Below are positions 1 to 54,711 of a DNA stretch of 64,000 nucleotides, piece by piece. The notes beneath the pieces were generated by a model, which had not been told where the DNA came from, did not search any database, and worked only from the letters and a program-made list of their open reading frames with translations. The DNA is taken from positions 22,059,363 to 22,123,362 of the forward strand of contig OZ038312.1 of the NCBI GenBank assembly GCA_964035775.1. The letters are read 5' to 3'. Positions within the stretch are counted from its first letter, which is position 1. Each line of letters begins with the position of its first letter. The position numbers were made by a program, and so were the translations under genes. Origin of the DNA: Osedax frankpressi. Lineage: Eukaryota; Annelida; Polychaeta; Sabellida; Siboglinidae.

Positions 1-317
1 TTCATGTATTATTATTAAAATATAAGTTAGTTTCAAAAGTGATATGTATAATAAATATAATTTAAAAATGAATGAAAATAATAAAGATTAAAAATGTAAA
101 CAATAGAAAATGGCTAGTATACAACACTAATAATGAAATTATTAATAATATAATGACTATTTTTATATTACAAATGATATTTTAACTTCTATATTTAATA
201 CTTAAGATAATTATTATCAAATATTATATCCCGTAATAATCATCTTATCGTTATGCCAAATCATAAATAAATATACATGATAATATTTAAAAAAGGTATC
301 AATAATTTATAAATTAC

Positions 318-3300
318 GATTGCAGAGTTTCTTCAAGTTGTTGATTGCGACCAGACTACTTGCGCCCTCCGTTGCCCGGTCAATGACCTTCACGCGAGCC
401 ATGCGTATGTATTCGGAGTAGATTGCAGACTGACCAGCAGCCATCTTGCACATAATAACCAACTCGACTGCGTAATAATCAATAATCAATAATCAATAAC
501 AATTAATATTTCGAGGAGTGGAACATATAACCCACTTGATATAAATTGTTAATCAGTAATTTAAAGTATATAATGAAAGTGGTTAATAGTTCTAGACAAA
601 TGAATATAAATAAATGTAACATAACTATAAAACAATAGAAATGAATTGGAAATAACAGAATTAGAGTATAAGTACTATGCAAACCCTTTACAGGTAGGTA
701 CTTGGTGAGCAGAGCCTGGGTTCTCCTGATAATGCATCTGTTTACCAAAGACACCAACTGCGAAATGGACGGAAGTAACAATCGAATTTAATAGAACTAA
801 AACATCGATTAGTAGATCTGTAAACTTCAAAGCTAATAAAACGACACCAAATCATCTCTCAAGAAATATTTGAATACAAATATAAATAAATAGGAAGAAT
901 TTCTAAACAAGTTTAGCATATAGTAATTATAAATAAACTAGGATTTCATAGTTTATTTACATATTGAAGACGTAAACGCGAATACGTTCTACACCGACCA
1001 CAAACACTACTATACTCTCTATATTAGGAAAACCTCCCTGCAATTTGCGAACCCGAACGCAATTCCCACCCATAATATATCCCAAAAAAACATACAAATC
1101 TTACTCTATGTTAGGCGTACACCACTGCAACACCCGCACATGCCACATGCCACATGCCACATGCCACTACCTCCTTCAACATCTGTTCGGCTAGCATTTG
1201 TTCTTTTTCAGTACTGGAGGCATCTCTGCCTCGCAGAATCACATTCTCGAATTTGCGCTTGAATTCCGTAGTTTTTCCGAGCAAATCGCGATTCACAAAG
1301 TTCACGAGAGAATAGTATTCGAGAAGGTCATTCTAAAGGTTAAAGGTCATCCTAAAGGTTAAAGGTCATTCTTAACTATAGTGACCTTCATAAAGTTCAT
1401 TCCGTCGATTATTATAGTTAAAGATAACTATAAATGTTGAGTCATTGTAAAGCTTAAGGATTAAATCTAGTAATTATGATAAATTATAATTCTAAATATT
1501 AGATATGCGAAATGAATGAAATCTGATAAAAAATACTTGAATTGTAATTAGTGTAATAATTAATAACTAGTACCTGGATGGGGGTGCCAGAGAGCAGGAT
1601 TCTGCGATCAGCCCTTAATGCACTTAAAGCTTGGTAGGTTTGGTTATCGCAGTTTTTCAAACGATGGCCCTAATCGGAATGGGAGAGACATTCCGGAGTC
1701 AGTTCGGCCTAACCTAGCAATACGCTAAAGCACGGAGTGATTACTACGAAATTAATACCCGAGTGGACAGTTTCTGGGTAGTTTCCTAAGAATAAAGTTT
1801 CATGCGAGGAACATTGAAACTATTTCGTGGTATTAGTTAAACATTGTAATTATTAGATCGATAGTTTAATATGTATTTTATTTTCTATAGCTAGAATATT
1901 TTGTTTCTATATACACTTATTTTTTATATTTTCAATGTTGGAGAGTTTCAATGTTTTAGTATAAAAAAATACCATATTTTTGTAATATTAAATATATTTC
2001 GAATACTTTTTGATGTATAATTTTTAACTAATAATTAAATAATATCTAATAAATACAAATTTATTAAAATATTTAAAACTCTATTGAATTTTATTAGTAG
2101 CACAAAGTATAATCAGGTTATTAATCAGGTTACACGTGTGTTGCATTATTATGTGAGTATAAATTTGAGCAAAAAATTGAAAACAATTTAAAAATAGAAT
2201 TGAAAAAAGATAGTCCCTATAAATAAACCAAGTCTTTTACTCCGACTACGATAGCAGATGAATCCATTAAATGATAATTACTTCGTAAATTGTACTTCAA
2301 TCGCAATCGCGACGTCGAATCTAATGTCGCCAACCTCATCGCAGATCAAAAGACCAACGCTGCTACGGTGTAGGACTTCGCAGTGCAAGCGAAACGTTTC
2401 GTAGGAGACAATAAGCACGGGGTTAACAATACGACGAGCCTCGGTGATATAAGCGACTGCAAGAAGATAGAGGGGCGTGTTCTGGGGCGTGTCGTAACGT
2501 AAACATTCGGTAGTATTGTTTTCCCCGCGTACCAATAATTGAGGTGTTACGGATTGACACTATTTTAATGATTGAAACGACAAAATATCACAGAAGAAAT
2601 TCTCAACTGTTAACAGGTAAATTCGTTCAGAACCTCCGAGAGTTACGTTCACGTTACAGATAATGTTTAGAATATAGTTAAAGGAGACAAAAGCAACTAC
2701 GGAGAGGTCACGGAATGGTTGCAGCGATACTTCCACGGATGGTGACTAATTGCCACAGCATCCACTAATTAGGTCAGAAATATGACTGCTGGCATTTCCG
2801 ACATTGCCACCCTCCACTACTAACGCAGGTCGGCCGAGATCTGGGCCATGGTACCACCCTCCACCACTAACGCAGGTCGGCCGAGATCTGGGTCATGGTA
2901 CTACACTCCACCACTAACGTAGGTCGGCCGAGATCTGGGCCATGGTACTACCCTCCACCACTAACGTAGGTCGGCCGAGATCTGGGCCATGGTAACACCC
3001 TCCACCACTAACGTAGGTCGGCCGAGATCTGGGCCATGGTACCACCCTCCACCACTAACGCAGGTCGGCCGAGATCTGGGCCATGGTACTACCCTCCACC
3101 ACTAACGTAGGTCGGCCGAGATCTGGGTCCTGGTGCCACCCTCCACCACTAACGCAGGTCGGCCGAGATCTGGGCCATGGTACTACCTTCCACGACTAAC
3201 GTAGGTCGGCCGAGATCTGGGCCATGGTAACACCCTCCACCACTAACGCAGGTCCACCGAGATCTAGGCCATGGTACTACCCTCCACCACTAACGTAGGT

Positions 3301-5961
3301 CGGCCGAGATCTGGGTCCTGGTACCACCCTCCACCACTAACGTAGGTCTGCCGAGATCTGGGTCCTGGTGCCGCCCTCCACCACTAATGCAGGTCGACTG
3401 AGATCTAGGCCATGGTACTACCCTCCACCACTAACGTAGGTCTGCCGAGATCTGGGTCCTGGTGCCACCCTCCACCACTAACGCAGGTCCACCGAGATCT
3501 GGGCCATGGTACCACCCTCCACCACTAATGTAGGTCGGCCGAGATCTGGGTCCTGGTGCCGCCCTCCACCACTAACGTAGGTCCACTGAGATCTGGGTCC
3601 TGGTGCCGCCCTCCACCACTAACGTAGGTCTGCCGAGATCTGGGTCCTGGTGCCACCCTCCACCACTAATGCAGGTCGACTGAGATCTGGGTCCTGGTGC
3701 CACCCTCCACCACTAACGTAGGTCGGCCGAGATCTGGGTCCTGGTGCCGCCCTCCACCACTAACGTAGGTCTGCCGAGATCTGGGTCCTGGTGCCACCCT
3801 CCACCACTAACGTAGGTCTGCCGAGATCTGGGTCCTGGTGCCGCCCTCCACCACTAACGTAGGTCTGCCGAGATCTGGGTCCTGGTGCCGCCCTCCACCA
3901 CTAACGTAGGTCTGCCGAGATCTGGGTCCTGGTGCCACCTTCCACCACTAACGTAGGTCTGCCGAGATCTGGGTCCTGGTGCCGCCCTCCACCACTAACG
4001 TAGGTCTGCCGAGATCTGGGTCCTGGTACCACCCTCCAACACTAACGTAGGTCTGCCGAGATCTGGGTCCTGGTGCCGCCCTCCACCACCAAACAGTTGA
4101 TGCGAGTGGACAACCACTTGCGGATCTCGTTGGCCCAGTTGCGCACCAAACTGCTCGGGCAGACGATGATGGCTCTCCTCACCAGGGCTACGGAGTCGGG
4201 TCCCTGGCGCAGCATGGTCCACAGCAAAGAGATGCACTGCAGGGTCTTGCCGAGTCCCTGGTGTTCGGGGTTTGCGAAGATGAGGTCGGCTGAGAAGTGT
4301 TAGCGGTAACTAGGCAGGCGGGTTCCTCGAGCCTCCGGGGCTAAGGTTAACCAGACTTAACTATGAGTTTAGTAAGGATATTGAATAAGGAGTCCCCCCG
4401 AAGTCATAACCCCGTGGGCATATCCCCGAGGGTGTACCCCCGAGGGTGTATCTCCGTGGACGTACCCCCGAGGTCATAACCCCATGGTCATACCACCGTG
4501 GTCATAACCCCATGGTCATAACCCCGAGGTCATACCCCCGCTTTAATTACCAACCATTTCATCAGCCATAATACATCCGTGATAGTCGCAGATCTGCTGA
4601 CCTGTCACGCAGTCGTACATGAATTTCACACCCTGCAGACATAATTGTGTAGTGTAGCTATCAGAGCATACCCACGACCTCTCCACGACCTCTCTCTATA
4701 CCCTTATTTACTATTAATATCTATCTATATCAATTATAGACATTATATACAAATTAAAATAATTATATGACTTATTGCCAAAAAATTTTATTTTGATAAT
4801 TTTGTTTATTCAATTTATTTTTTTCAAGAACTTGAATATATTTATGATATATTACATAAAAATATTAATAAATCAAACAATTCATTTATGCGACTATTAT
4901 ACATTCTCATTTATCTTAATTTTTTTTAAATCTTTAATTCATATTTATTTTAAATATTAAATCGTTAATTATAGATTCAATTTTATCAAACTTTTATACA
5001 AAACTGGAGATTATTTATTATATAATTATAATTTGCTAAAACATATAAACAATTATTTTATAACCGGTGTCAAAACTGAATGCCAAACAAGGAAACGTTG
5101 TGAATTTCTAACCTCACGTTGATGAGGCCTTAACACTTTCGACAATAAAGGATCAACAACTACGTGAACTTTGATTTTGCTCCTGAAAACAGATTTTCAA
5201 ATGATGAAGTATTTTAATATTTATCTGGTTTGGATTGATTTGATTTCATAAAAATATATTTGGCGAACTACACTATCAAGAGATAGGCCGAACTGCCTTC
5301 GAAGCCGCTGTTGAGGTCTCTAAGATGGTCTGGTTTAAACAAACTGGTGAATTAATCCACCACTTCCACTATTAATTTGTAAGTACTTCCAGTGAATTGA
5401 ACACAGGAGAAACTGCTAAACAATTAAACCTCTAGCAGTTGAATTAGAATTTTCGTCATCGTGACCTTGTGAAACATTTCCCGATCGATTTGAGACAATT
5501 GATTACAATATTTAGCCACGGACTTCTACCCGGCCAAGCTATGCGGACATTTACCATAGCGACGATATGTGCATAGAATAGAACAACATCTTCTAACTAC
5601 TAAAATCAAAACAAAGCCTATCTGATTGTGTATTGAGTTCCTACCGCATTCTGAGTTCCGACCCCATTCTGGGTGCCGACCCCACTCTGGGTTCCGACGA
5701 CCTTTACAAGCGCATGGGATCAGCCGGGGGGTCGGTGCCACCGCGGGCGCCCCCTACAAACTTGTCCACGGTGATTTGCTGGTGCAACGACACCTCCTCG
5801 GGCGTAAACAACACCAGGGCTCCCTCTTCGCCGGGATCGTGCAACGCTCTGCGAAGGTCGGATCTCTTGATGCCGAGGGCTCGACTGGGCAGGCCTACGC
5901 GACGAGGACGCGGATTTGTAGAGTTGTTGCGTCCGGGTAGTTGGTGCGAGTGAGGAATGGG
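318..5961 (-). CDS. RAD54L: RAD54-type SNF2 DNA translocase, N-terminal and helicase lobe 1 part; runs off the left edge
   Basis: Homologous-recombination motor: an ATPase that works with RAD51 on nuclear DNA (family knowledge). Exons in transcript order: 5961-5708 (start tentative), 5182-5113, 4632-4555, 4257-4047, 2456-2335, 1669-1574, 1332-1171, 757-685, 467-318. Their phases join into about 405 residues. Visible motifs are [37 protein letters not shown], the Walker A region ADEM/GLGKT split by an intron, [30 protein letters not shown], motif II DE/GH also split by an intron, LSGTPIQND, and [13 protein letters not shown] at the left end. This follows vertebrate RAD54L closely and fits better than RAD54B or other SNF2 proteins. 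Helicase lobe 2 must lie left of base 318. The first exon begins after a pyrimidine-rich stretch ending in AG; the initiator methionine and extreme N-terminus are not identified. Introns are short (about 240-1590 bp); the longest is filled by a 47-bp minisatellite. Confidence 0.9.
1138..1170. repeat. 7-bp tandem repeat abutting a RAD54L donor
   Basis: On the transcribed strand the unit GGCATGT is repeated about four times directly after the donor GTAGTG of the exon ending at 1171. It is a short, nearly perfect repeat inside the intron. Confidence 0.8.
1324..1372. repeat. 19-bp tandem repeat containing a duplicated RAD54L splice acceptor
   Basis: About 2.5 copies of a 19-bp unit span the acceptor of the exon that starts at 1332. 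Each full copy on the minus strand carries CCTTTAG followed by RATGACCTT, i.e. the acceptor plus the first exon codons (Asn-Asp-Leu in the true exon). Using an upstream copy would add 19 nt and shift the frame, so the most downstream copy is the coding one. Confidence 0.8.
2806..4090. repeat. 47-bp minisatellite, about 27 copies, made from a RAD54L exon end and its 5' splice site
   Basis: Unit length was measured as 47 bp from successive TAACGCAGG/TAACGTAGG starts (2821, 2868). On the minus strand each unit contains the coding end of the exon 4257-4047 (GGCACC, AGGACC, CAGATCTCGGCAGACCTAC) followed by GTTAGTG, the donor used at 4046. The exon-proximal copy is partly coding; the rest fill most of the intron 4046-2457. 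Since 47 is not a multiple of three and TAG follows in frame, only the first donor gives the RAD54 protein. Subtypes alternate (CCATGG versus CCTGG; CGGCCG versus CTGCCG). A few copies read CTAATG and have lost the GT. Confidence 0.95.
4393..4540. repeat. 14-15-bp degenerate minisatellite in a RAD54L intron
   Basis: About ten imperfect copies of a CCCCGAGGTCATAA-type unit (variants CCATGGTCATAA, CCGAGGGTGTAC) lie in the 297-bp intron 4554-4258, just upstream of the Walker A exon on the transcribed strand. They fill half the intron. Confidence 0.85.
5636..5697. repeat. 18-bp tandem repeat just downstream of a RAD54L donor
   Basis: About 3.5 copies of an 18-bp GTCGGAACCCAGAATGGG-like unit (minus strand) begin ten bases after the donor GTAAAG at 5707. 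It is clearly GC-richer than the surrounding intron. Confidence 0.8.
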
Positions 5962-6550
5962 CTCGGGAAGATGGGGGCCGAGGATGTGGAGGGTGAGATA
6001 TAGTAGAGGCGTAGGGAGGTGAGGGTCGCGGTTGCAGGCGTTGTAAGTGTAAAATAGAAATGGAGGTGGTGCAAGAGTGGCATAGGGTTCGGTATGGCGT
6101 AGGCGTAGGGGGGGGGGAACCGTAGGTTATCTTCGGAAGGTGAAGGGATGACGGCATGTGGAGTTTAGGAGTTGCGGGGTATACGACGAGGTATGGGAGA
6201 ATTGAATGCGTGTGAAATTAAGTTTAAGTTGACGGGGTTGGGAATTGTAGGGAGTGAGCAGGCAGGGATACAGGAGCTGTGTAGCCTGGTGATGGGAATA
6301 AATTGGCAGTTAGAGTTTTAGGACGGAAGAAGGATGAGGTGTAGAGGCATAAGCGTAGATAGTGAAAGAGGTGAGGGAAGTGTAAAGGAAGAGTAAAGGA
6401 AGTGTAAAGGAAGCGTAGGAGAGGACGTGGCGTATGGGGAGGTATGTACGATGAGGAATTTATGGGAAGAGTTCAGTATAGTTGTAGGGATATTATTAAT
6501 GTATGGAATGTGTATATAGAGGTATGGGGTTCATGTGAGAAGAGATATTG
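5962..6550. other. Purine-rich stretch upstream of the first recognised RAD54L exon
   Basis: Relatively GC-rich, with G/A-rich + strand and CT-rich minus strand. It includes a run of nine G near 6110 and a GGAAGTGTAAA-type repeat near 6370-6410. It probably holds the RAD54L N-terminal coding exon(s), 5' UTR or promoter. A minus-strand ATG at about 6157 opens a frame, but I see no RAD54 N-terminal homology in it, so I do not call a start. Confidence 0.4.
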
Positions 6551-8319
6551 TCTAAGATTTTATTTATAATTCAAAATAAATAAATATATCAAGTTATGGG
6601 AAATGAATCCATTGAATTTACAAAAGATATAATAAATGAGTAGGTAAATTAAAATACCATTGTAATTTGCGATTGGAATCTTGAAAGGCCTGTTAAGAAT
6701 CTTTGCAATAATTCGTTCCTAGAATAATGAAATTAAGATGATATTACTAATAATATGTTAGATGAATGTTTATAGAAATTAAAATAAGTTTACTCTTTGC
6801 ATATTTGAAAAAAATATCAATTTATAATATTTATTAGTTGATGACAAATTGATTTACTGTTCATAATAAATTATTAATTCACATGATCAATTTCTTCCTG
6901 GCTACAACATTCTTCCTTTAATCTTCTATCATTATTTTCTTTACTGTGTGATTTTTCTATTAACTGGTGGATGAGTTTTAATAACAAATTAATAAATAGT
7001 ATCACATTGAGAATTAATATGCTTATAGCTGTATAGGTTATAAATAATAAACCCTGGGTCTTTTTAAACAGATCTTGGTATTAAAATCTGGAGAATTATG
7101 TAATTGACTTGGAGCTCTGCTTCTTCTCTAAGAACATTTATTGAATCATTTATTTGTCACCGTTACGATGAATAATGAATTTTTTTAAAATATAAATGAC
7201 CATTAATATAAGCTTTGGTGATATTGTAAAATATTTAAAATATATACAGATTACTTAATAAATTATAATACAAAAAAAAATCATTAATATGTGTTAAACA
7301 GGTATTCAAATTATATAAGTAATCTATTATTCTGATTTTCACAAAGTGTTCAGCGAAGAGATAAAATACTTAATATTAAATAATTGATTATTCGGATATT
7401 ATAAAATTTTATCTAGAAAGTAAATCTATCTAAATATATATAGTATCTAATAATAATTACTAATAATCAATTTGATGGAGTCCACATTATTTACCATATG
7501 TGTGTCAAACTATCATAAATAATTAGATATTAGAATATAAAATAATTCTATATATATATATATATAATACATACAAATTATAGATTGATACAATTATATT
7601 AAATATAATCAATATTGAGATCACGTATGGAAGTTGGCCAGATGAAAATTCGTCAATTAGCTACGCTCATAAATCACTTAATATAATTTCTTGATTTTTA
7701 TGAATGATTTAAAATATATGTTCAAATAATTAAATATGTTTTTAGTTATTTTATTTATTTATAATTGTTTAATTATATATCAACTTTAGGTTTATTGTAT
7801 ATTTTTACTTTTTAATAGATGTATAATTATACAAATAATTGTATATACTCATACAAATTTAAATATAATAATCATACAAATAATATTCACGTATATAAGA
7901 ATAATTAATTACATACATAGTATGGGCCTAGCCACATTTTAACGAATTTTCACCGGGTCGTCTTCTATACGTAATCCAAATATTGTAATCAAAAATAGAT
8001 ATTTATAAAGTTAGGATAAAATATATTTAACACGAATAATAAAATATTATATACATTGGTATAGAAACAATGAAATAAACCATTATAAACAGAAAATACT
8101 ATAATCATTTATATGAATTGTAATAATTAAAATAAAAAATATTTAAAATATTATTAATTTGAATTTATCCGCCATTATTCTATAATTCGAAAGAGAGGCA
8201 ACAATATGACATGTGATATGATACGAGAGTAGATCCATTGAACTGTTTTCATTTTATTTATTTACTTCAAATATATTTAATGTGTAATTACATACTTTAA
8301 CAATAACCACCTCATATTC
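6551..8319. other. AT-rich intergenic DNA between divergent RAD54L and DOT1L
   Basis: Very AT-rich, with a short (TA)n tract near 7549-7566 and no open frame or family resemblance I can support. The promoters of both divergent genes should lie here or at its edges. No clear TATA or CpG-rich core is visible. Confidence 0.5.
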
Positions 8320-8327
8320 ATGATAGC

Positions 8328-31970
<23,643 letters not shown>

Positions 31971-32043
31971 GTCTGAATTTATTTGTATTTGTATCAACGA
32001 TAATTTAAAATTGTATTTTTAACCATAAATCTCAAATTGTATA

Positions 32044-32049
32044 AATAAA
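32044..32049 (+). terminator. DOT1L poly(A) signal AATAAA
   Basis: Canonical AATAAA 74 nt after the DOT1L stop codon. It is the first good candidate downstream of the gene. Confidence 0.5.
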
Positions 32050-32270
32050 ATTATTTTAAGATATCAATTTTTTATTTGCATATTTATAACGATTGCAACG
32101 ATATAATAATATTAATAACTCATTTGGATTATGCATTATTTCTTAATATTAATAATATGTTAGCTCGAAAAACGATACATTTATTTGCGATATCGAAATC
32201 AAAATGTATATTTACTTTAGTTGTAATCTTTTCTATCGCAATCTTCTAGAACAGGTAAGTAACAACAAAT

Positions 32271-32276
32271 TTTATT
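32271..32276 (-). terminator. GOT1 poly(A) signal AATAAA
   Basis: The + strand reads TTTATT, i.e. AATAAA on the minus strand, 54 nt past the GOT1 stop (32330). It faces the DOT1L signal about 220 bp away. Confidence 0.5.
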
Positions 32277-32329
32277 ATGGCTCAATAGATGTTACAATAA
32301 AGTTTATAACACACTCAAGTACACAAATT

Positions 32330-50646
<18,317 letters not shown>

Positions 50647-52153
50647 GTTGACGTAATGATAACGGACTGATAGTTTACGAATGATAGTTGTAATTTAATA
50701 TTCGAAAAATAACAATAGAAATTGATGTGCCCTATGTTAATAGGTGGCGAGACCGAATGTCTATAATATAAATATAATAAAAATAATACGAAAATAGTAT
50801 AACTTATATTTATTTTATTTGCTAAATGGAATATATATCATTTATAGCTATATATTGTATACTATAAAATATGTTGTTCACATTTCTATAGTATATAATA
50901 CAGTTATATATTTATAAATTATATCATAATACTGTATTTTCTAGTAATATTCAGGATAAAAATAAAATGCTAAAGTCAAAAACATACTTTTCCTACTACA
51001 GTAAAAAAGAGCTGTTTTGTTAAATATAATAAGTATTATACTATTTTATTATGATAATATACTTTGTATATAGTATATACCAAGATTACCAAGATAATTG
51101 GGTATATGTTATTAATAATTTAAATATTTTGAGAAGATTCATATTAAATAATATGATATGTATATTGTATTATATATAATATCTAATACTATAGTATCGA
51201 ATATTTAAGATATATGTCACACATTTGAATACCATATGTACCATATGAATTTGATTTAAACCATATGCAAACACGATGTAAAAAATCTACTTAAGAGATT
51301 TACTATTTGTAACAATGGTATAGTTGATTTAGGCGCTAGGAGTAATTACTTGTCATATTAAATTCTTTCAATATTTCTATACTCCACAGAGTTTATATAA
51401 ATATATTACGCAAGACTAATTTGGTAAATTTCATAATTACGATATTATCAAAATTGTTATTACATTTAGTTGTGTTGTTTTTCAATTTGTCTAGGTTCGT
51501 CAATTGCTCACATGTGAGCATAATGGAGAGGTAACTAATAAGAACTGATAACTTATTACTAATACGTCTATCAGGTCGATAATTGTTTGTTATAAAATAT
51601 TTTATTGTGACGCTATATTAAAACCTTTAGATATAAACAATAATGTATATTATTTTTAAGCGAAAAAAAATGTAAATTACAAGAATACTTAAATTTAACA
51701 TAAGAAAATACTTTATTATAATATTACATTTTATTTTTGTGTTTTAGGAATTAAGCTAAGTTTTAATGGCACTTTATCTGTATCTGCAGCTTAGAAACTT
51801 TAATTTTAATTACACAAGTATGGATTCGTAACATTTTCATTTGTCAATTCCAATATTCATACATTTTAATATAGTAAATCGGTATATTATATATAATAAC
51901 GATTAATTTTCCATATTAATAATGGTATATTCTTTTAATCAAATAGTTTTTCTTTATTTATTTATTTTTCTCATAGTTACACATCAAAATCATACATCAT
52001 ACCATAAATTCTTACAAAAAAGTCTTACAAATATATAAAGAATCTCTATTTTTTAATGTTATAAATATGCTGTACATGATACTATGTAGGAGAAAGGTTA
52101 TTCTTTTATAAAATAGGAATACAATATGAATGAGTTGTAATAAACTTCAGTTG

Positions 52154-52197
<44 letters not shown>

Positions 52198-53239
52198 ATT
52201 ACCTGGCATTTAATTTAATCAATTAATGAAAAAAGCCAAATATATACCCATATTACTTTGGTATTTAAGGTAATCTTGGATATACATATATAGAAAATGA
52301 TATATCAAAGACAATTCTGATAACTGGTCATCAACTTAATATCATATTATGAAATAGAATGTAATTCTTTATTAATTTATAATATGTAATTACTTACTAT
52401 AAAAGCATTTTATATAATATATATTAAAGTGTCATATATTAATATTATTGTTTTATTGATTTTTGTATTTTTGACAAATACAAATTAATATAAACTGAGA
52501 AAATTAATTCAATAATATATAATTTATATATTTCTAAGATTATGATACGAATAACTATAACTAAAAACTCGTGGAACATGACAAAACAATTGATAATAGG
52601 TTATAACAATAACATTAAACTTGAAATCAAAATAGTGTATTTAATAAATGTAGGCACACTTTTAATTATTTGACTGTTCAATACGAATGAGACAATAATT
52701 TAAATACCCAACACCCGCGAGAGTACGTCATATAGTTACACACTAATTACGTAGATTATTACGAATTGGATACTAATAATCTAAATCTAATAATATATAA
52801 TATATAACTAATTATAACATGATTTGGGATATGAATAACAAATATCAGATATCCTATTACAAAATAACATACATTAAAAATATACTTTTCTGTTTTTTCA
52901 TGTTTGTTACGCTAAATTTAGATATAATATATAAGCTCGTGTTCATTGTGATAAATGAATCAGAGAGTACTTAAGTACATATATTCAATTTGATTTAACT
53001 AAATGTAAAGTTAATTTAGATCAAATATTAAGTACTTATAACTTTAAACTTATTGAACATTTTTTATTAACCTGATATTAACTCTTTCAATTAATTTAAA
53101 ATTTCCAATAAGAACCTGAAGTTTCCTATTTAGCCTTTATTTAGATGTTATGTTATATAAAATGTATGTTATTTAATAAGTATATATATGCATGTGTGTA
53201 TGTGTGTGAGTATGTGTATGCATGTGTGTGAGTGTGTAT

Positions 53240-53294
<55 letters not shown>

Positions 53295-53324
53295 TGTGTG
53301 TGTATGCATGTGTGTGAGTGTGTA

Positions 53325-53417
<93 letters not shown>

Positions 53418-53670
53418 TGAATGCACAATGTGTTATTATACATTCAAATTAAATGATGTTAATAAATATAAAAATGAAATAATGATGTTTAATTACTATA
53501 TGGTACATTATGTTATGTAATACAGTTTAAATGTATATGTTAAATAACAATGTATGTCATTCAATTATACTTCCGAAAAGTAAAATATATGCAGTTAGAA
53601 TGCGTACACATAGTATATAAGTATATAAGTACATAATACACATAGTATATAATTATATATACCTGTATCT

Positions 53671-53737
<67 letters not shown>

Positions 53738-54664
53738 TTAAACTTCTCTATATAAACTCATAAAATAATCCAATTTATTAAAAATAACTGATAATATTAC
53801 TTTTATCAACACATCATAAAATGATTACCAGATCTATACTTTACATTTAACTATAACTGTTTAACCCCAGTTATATGCCAAGTCACGATATAGTACTATA
53901 TATTAAACCATACATTGTATATATTGTATATACTACATATATATATACTACATATTGTATATACTTTGTGTCTACTAATTGTTGATAAGTGTATATCATG
54001 ACTTTTACTAAGTTTTAATAAGTATATAAACTAAATATGATATAAAACCTAAATATGATATATAAACTAAATATGATATAAAACCTAAATATGATATATA
54101 AACTAAATATAATATATATACTAAATATAATATAACATATATATGATATAATATGATTTGTAGGATTATATCTTTTCATTTTTAAATAAATATTACATAA
54201 ATGATTGAATTCCGAAACGGTTTTCATAATATTCTGCAAATAAGAAATCGATCATTTCATTATGAACTTATTTAAAGACAGATTTATATATGTATTTTAT
54301 CTATTAACTAGTTCTTTGACAGTTTAATATACGTATTCTATTTTTGAACTAATTCCGTGACAGATAATTATATAAATGTATTGATTACAAGCCGTTCCAT
54401 ATCCAAGACACTACGTGCATAAATTACAATTTAAAATGTACTTAATCATAGAGAAACTATTCAATACATATATTGCACGTATTTTTTTCGCTAAAACGTG
54501 ACGATAACGTAAACATTTTTTTCTGAACAAGGTTCAGTGCATTTATGGAGCTTAGTATATAATGTACGGGATACAATGCGAGGTATAACATGTAGGTTAT
54601 AGAGTATACGGTGTACATTATACTGTGTAAGATGTACGGTGTAGAGTGTATGGCATATGGTGTA
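50647..54664. other. Intergenic DNA upstream of GOT1, with microsatellites
   Basis: AT-rich, with no supportable gene. The GOT1 promoter should lie at its left end. Internal repeats are (TA)n at about 52158-52196, (TG)n at 53187-53412, (TA)n at 53675-53733 and a diverged ATATAAACTAAATATGAT tandem repeat at 54019-54135. Confidence 0.6.
53187..53412. repeat. (TG)n microsatellite with TGTATG and TGAG interruptions
   Basis: About 225 bp. A block of TGTGTGAGTGTGTATG-type interruptions is duplicated, and the longest pure TG run exceeds 70 bp. Confidence 0.95.
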
Positions 54665-54711
54665 AGTTGTATAGTGTAGGACCTACACTGTAGGCGTATC
54701 GTGTAAAGTGT

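Noticed and set aside
2806-4090. CRISPR-like array (regular repeats)
   Set aside because: Units are contiguous with no unique spacers, in a eukaryotic intron, and derive from the neighbouring exon.
4073-4303. Plus-strand 76-codon frame over the Walker A exon
   Set aside because: Antisense shadow of the RAD54L exon 4257-4047.
5626-5953. Plus-strand frames of about 105 codons over the first RAD54L exon
   Set aside because: Antisense shadows. The minus strand in this interval carries the recognisable [18 protein letters not shown] and [15 protein letters not shown] segments of RAD54.
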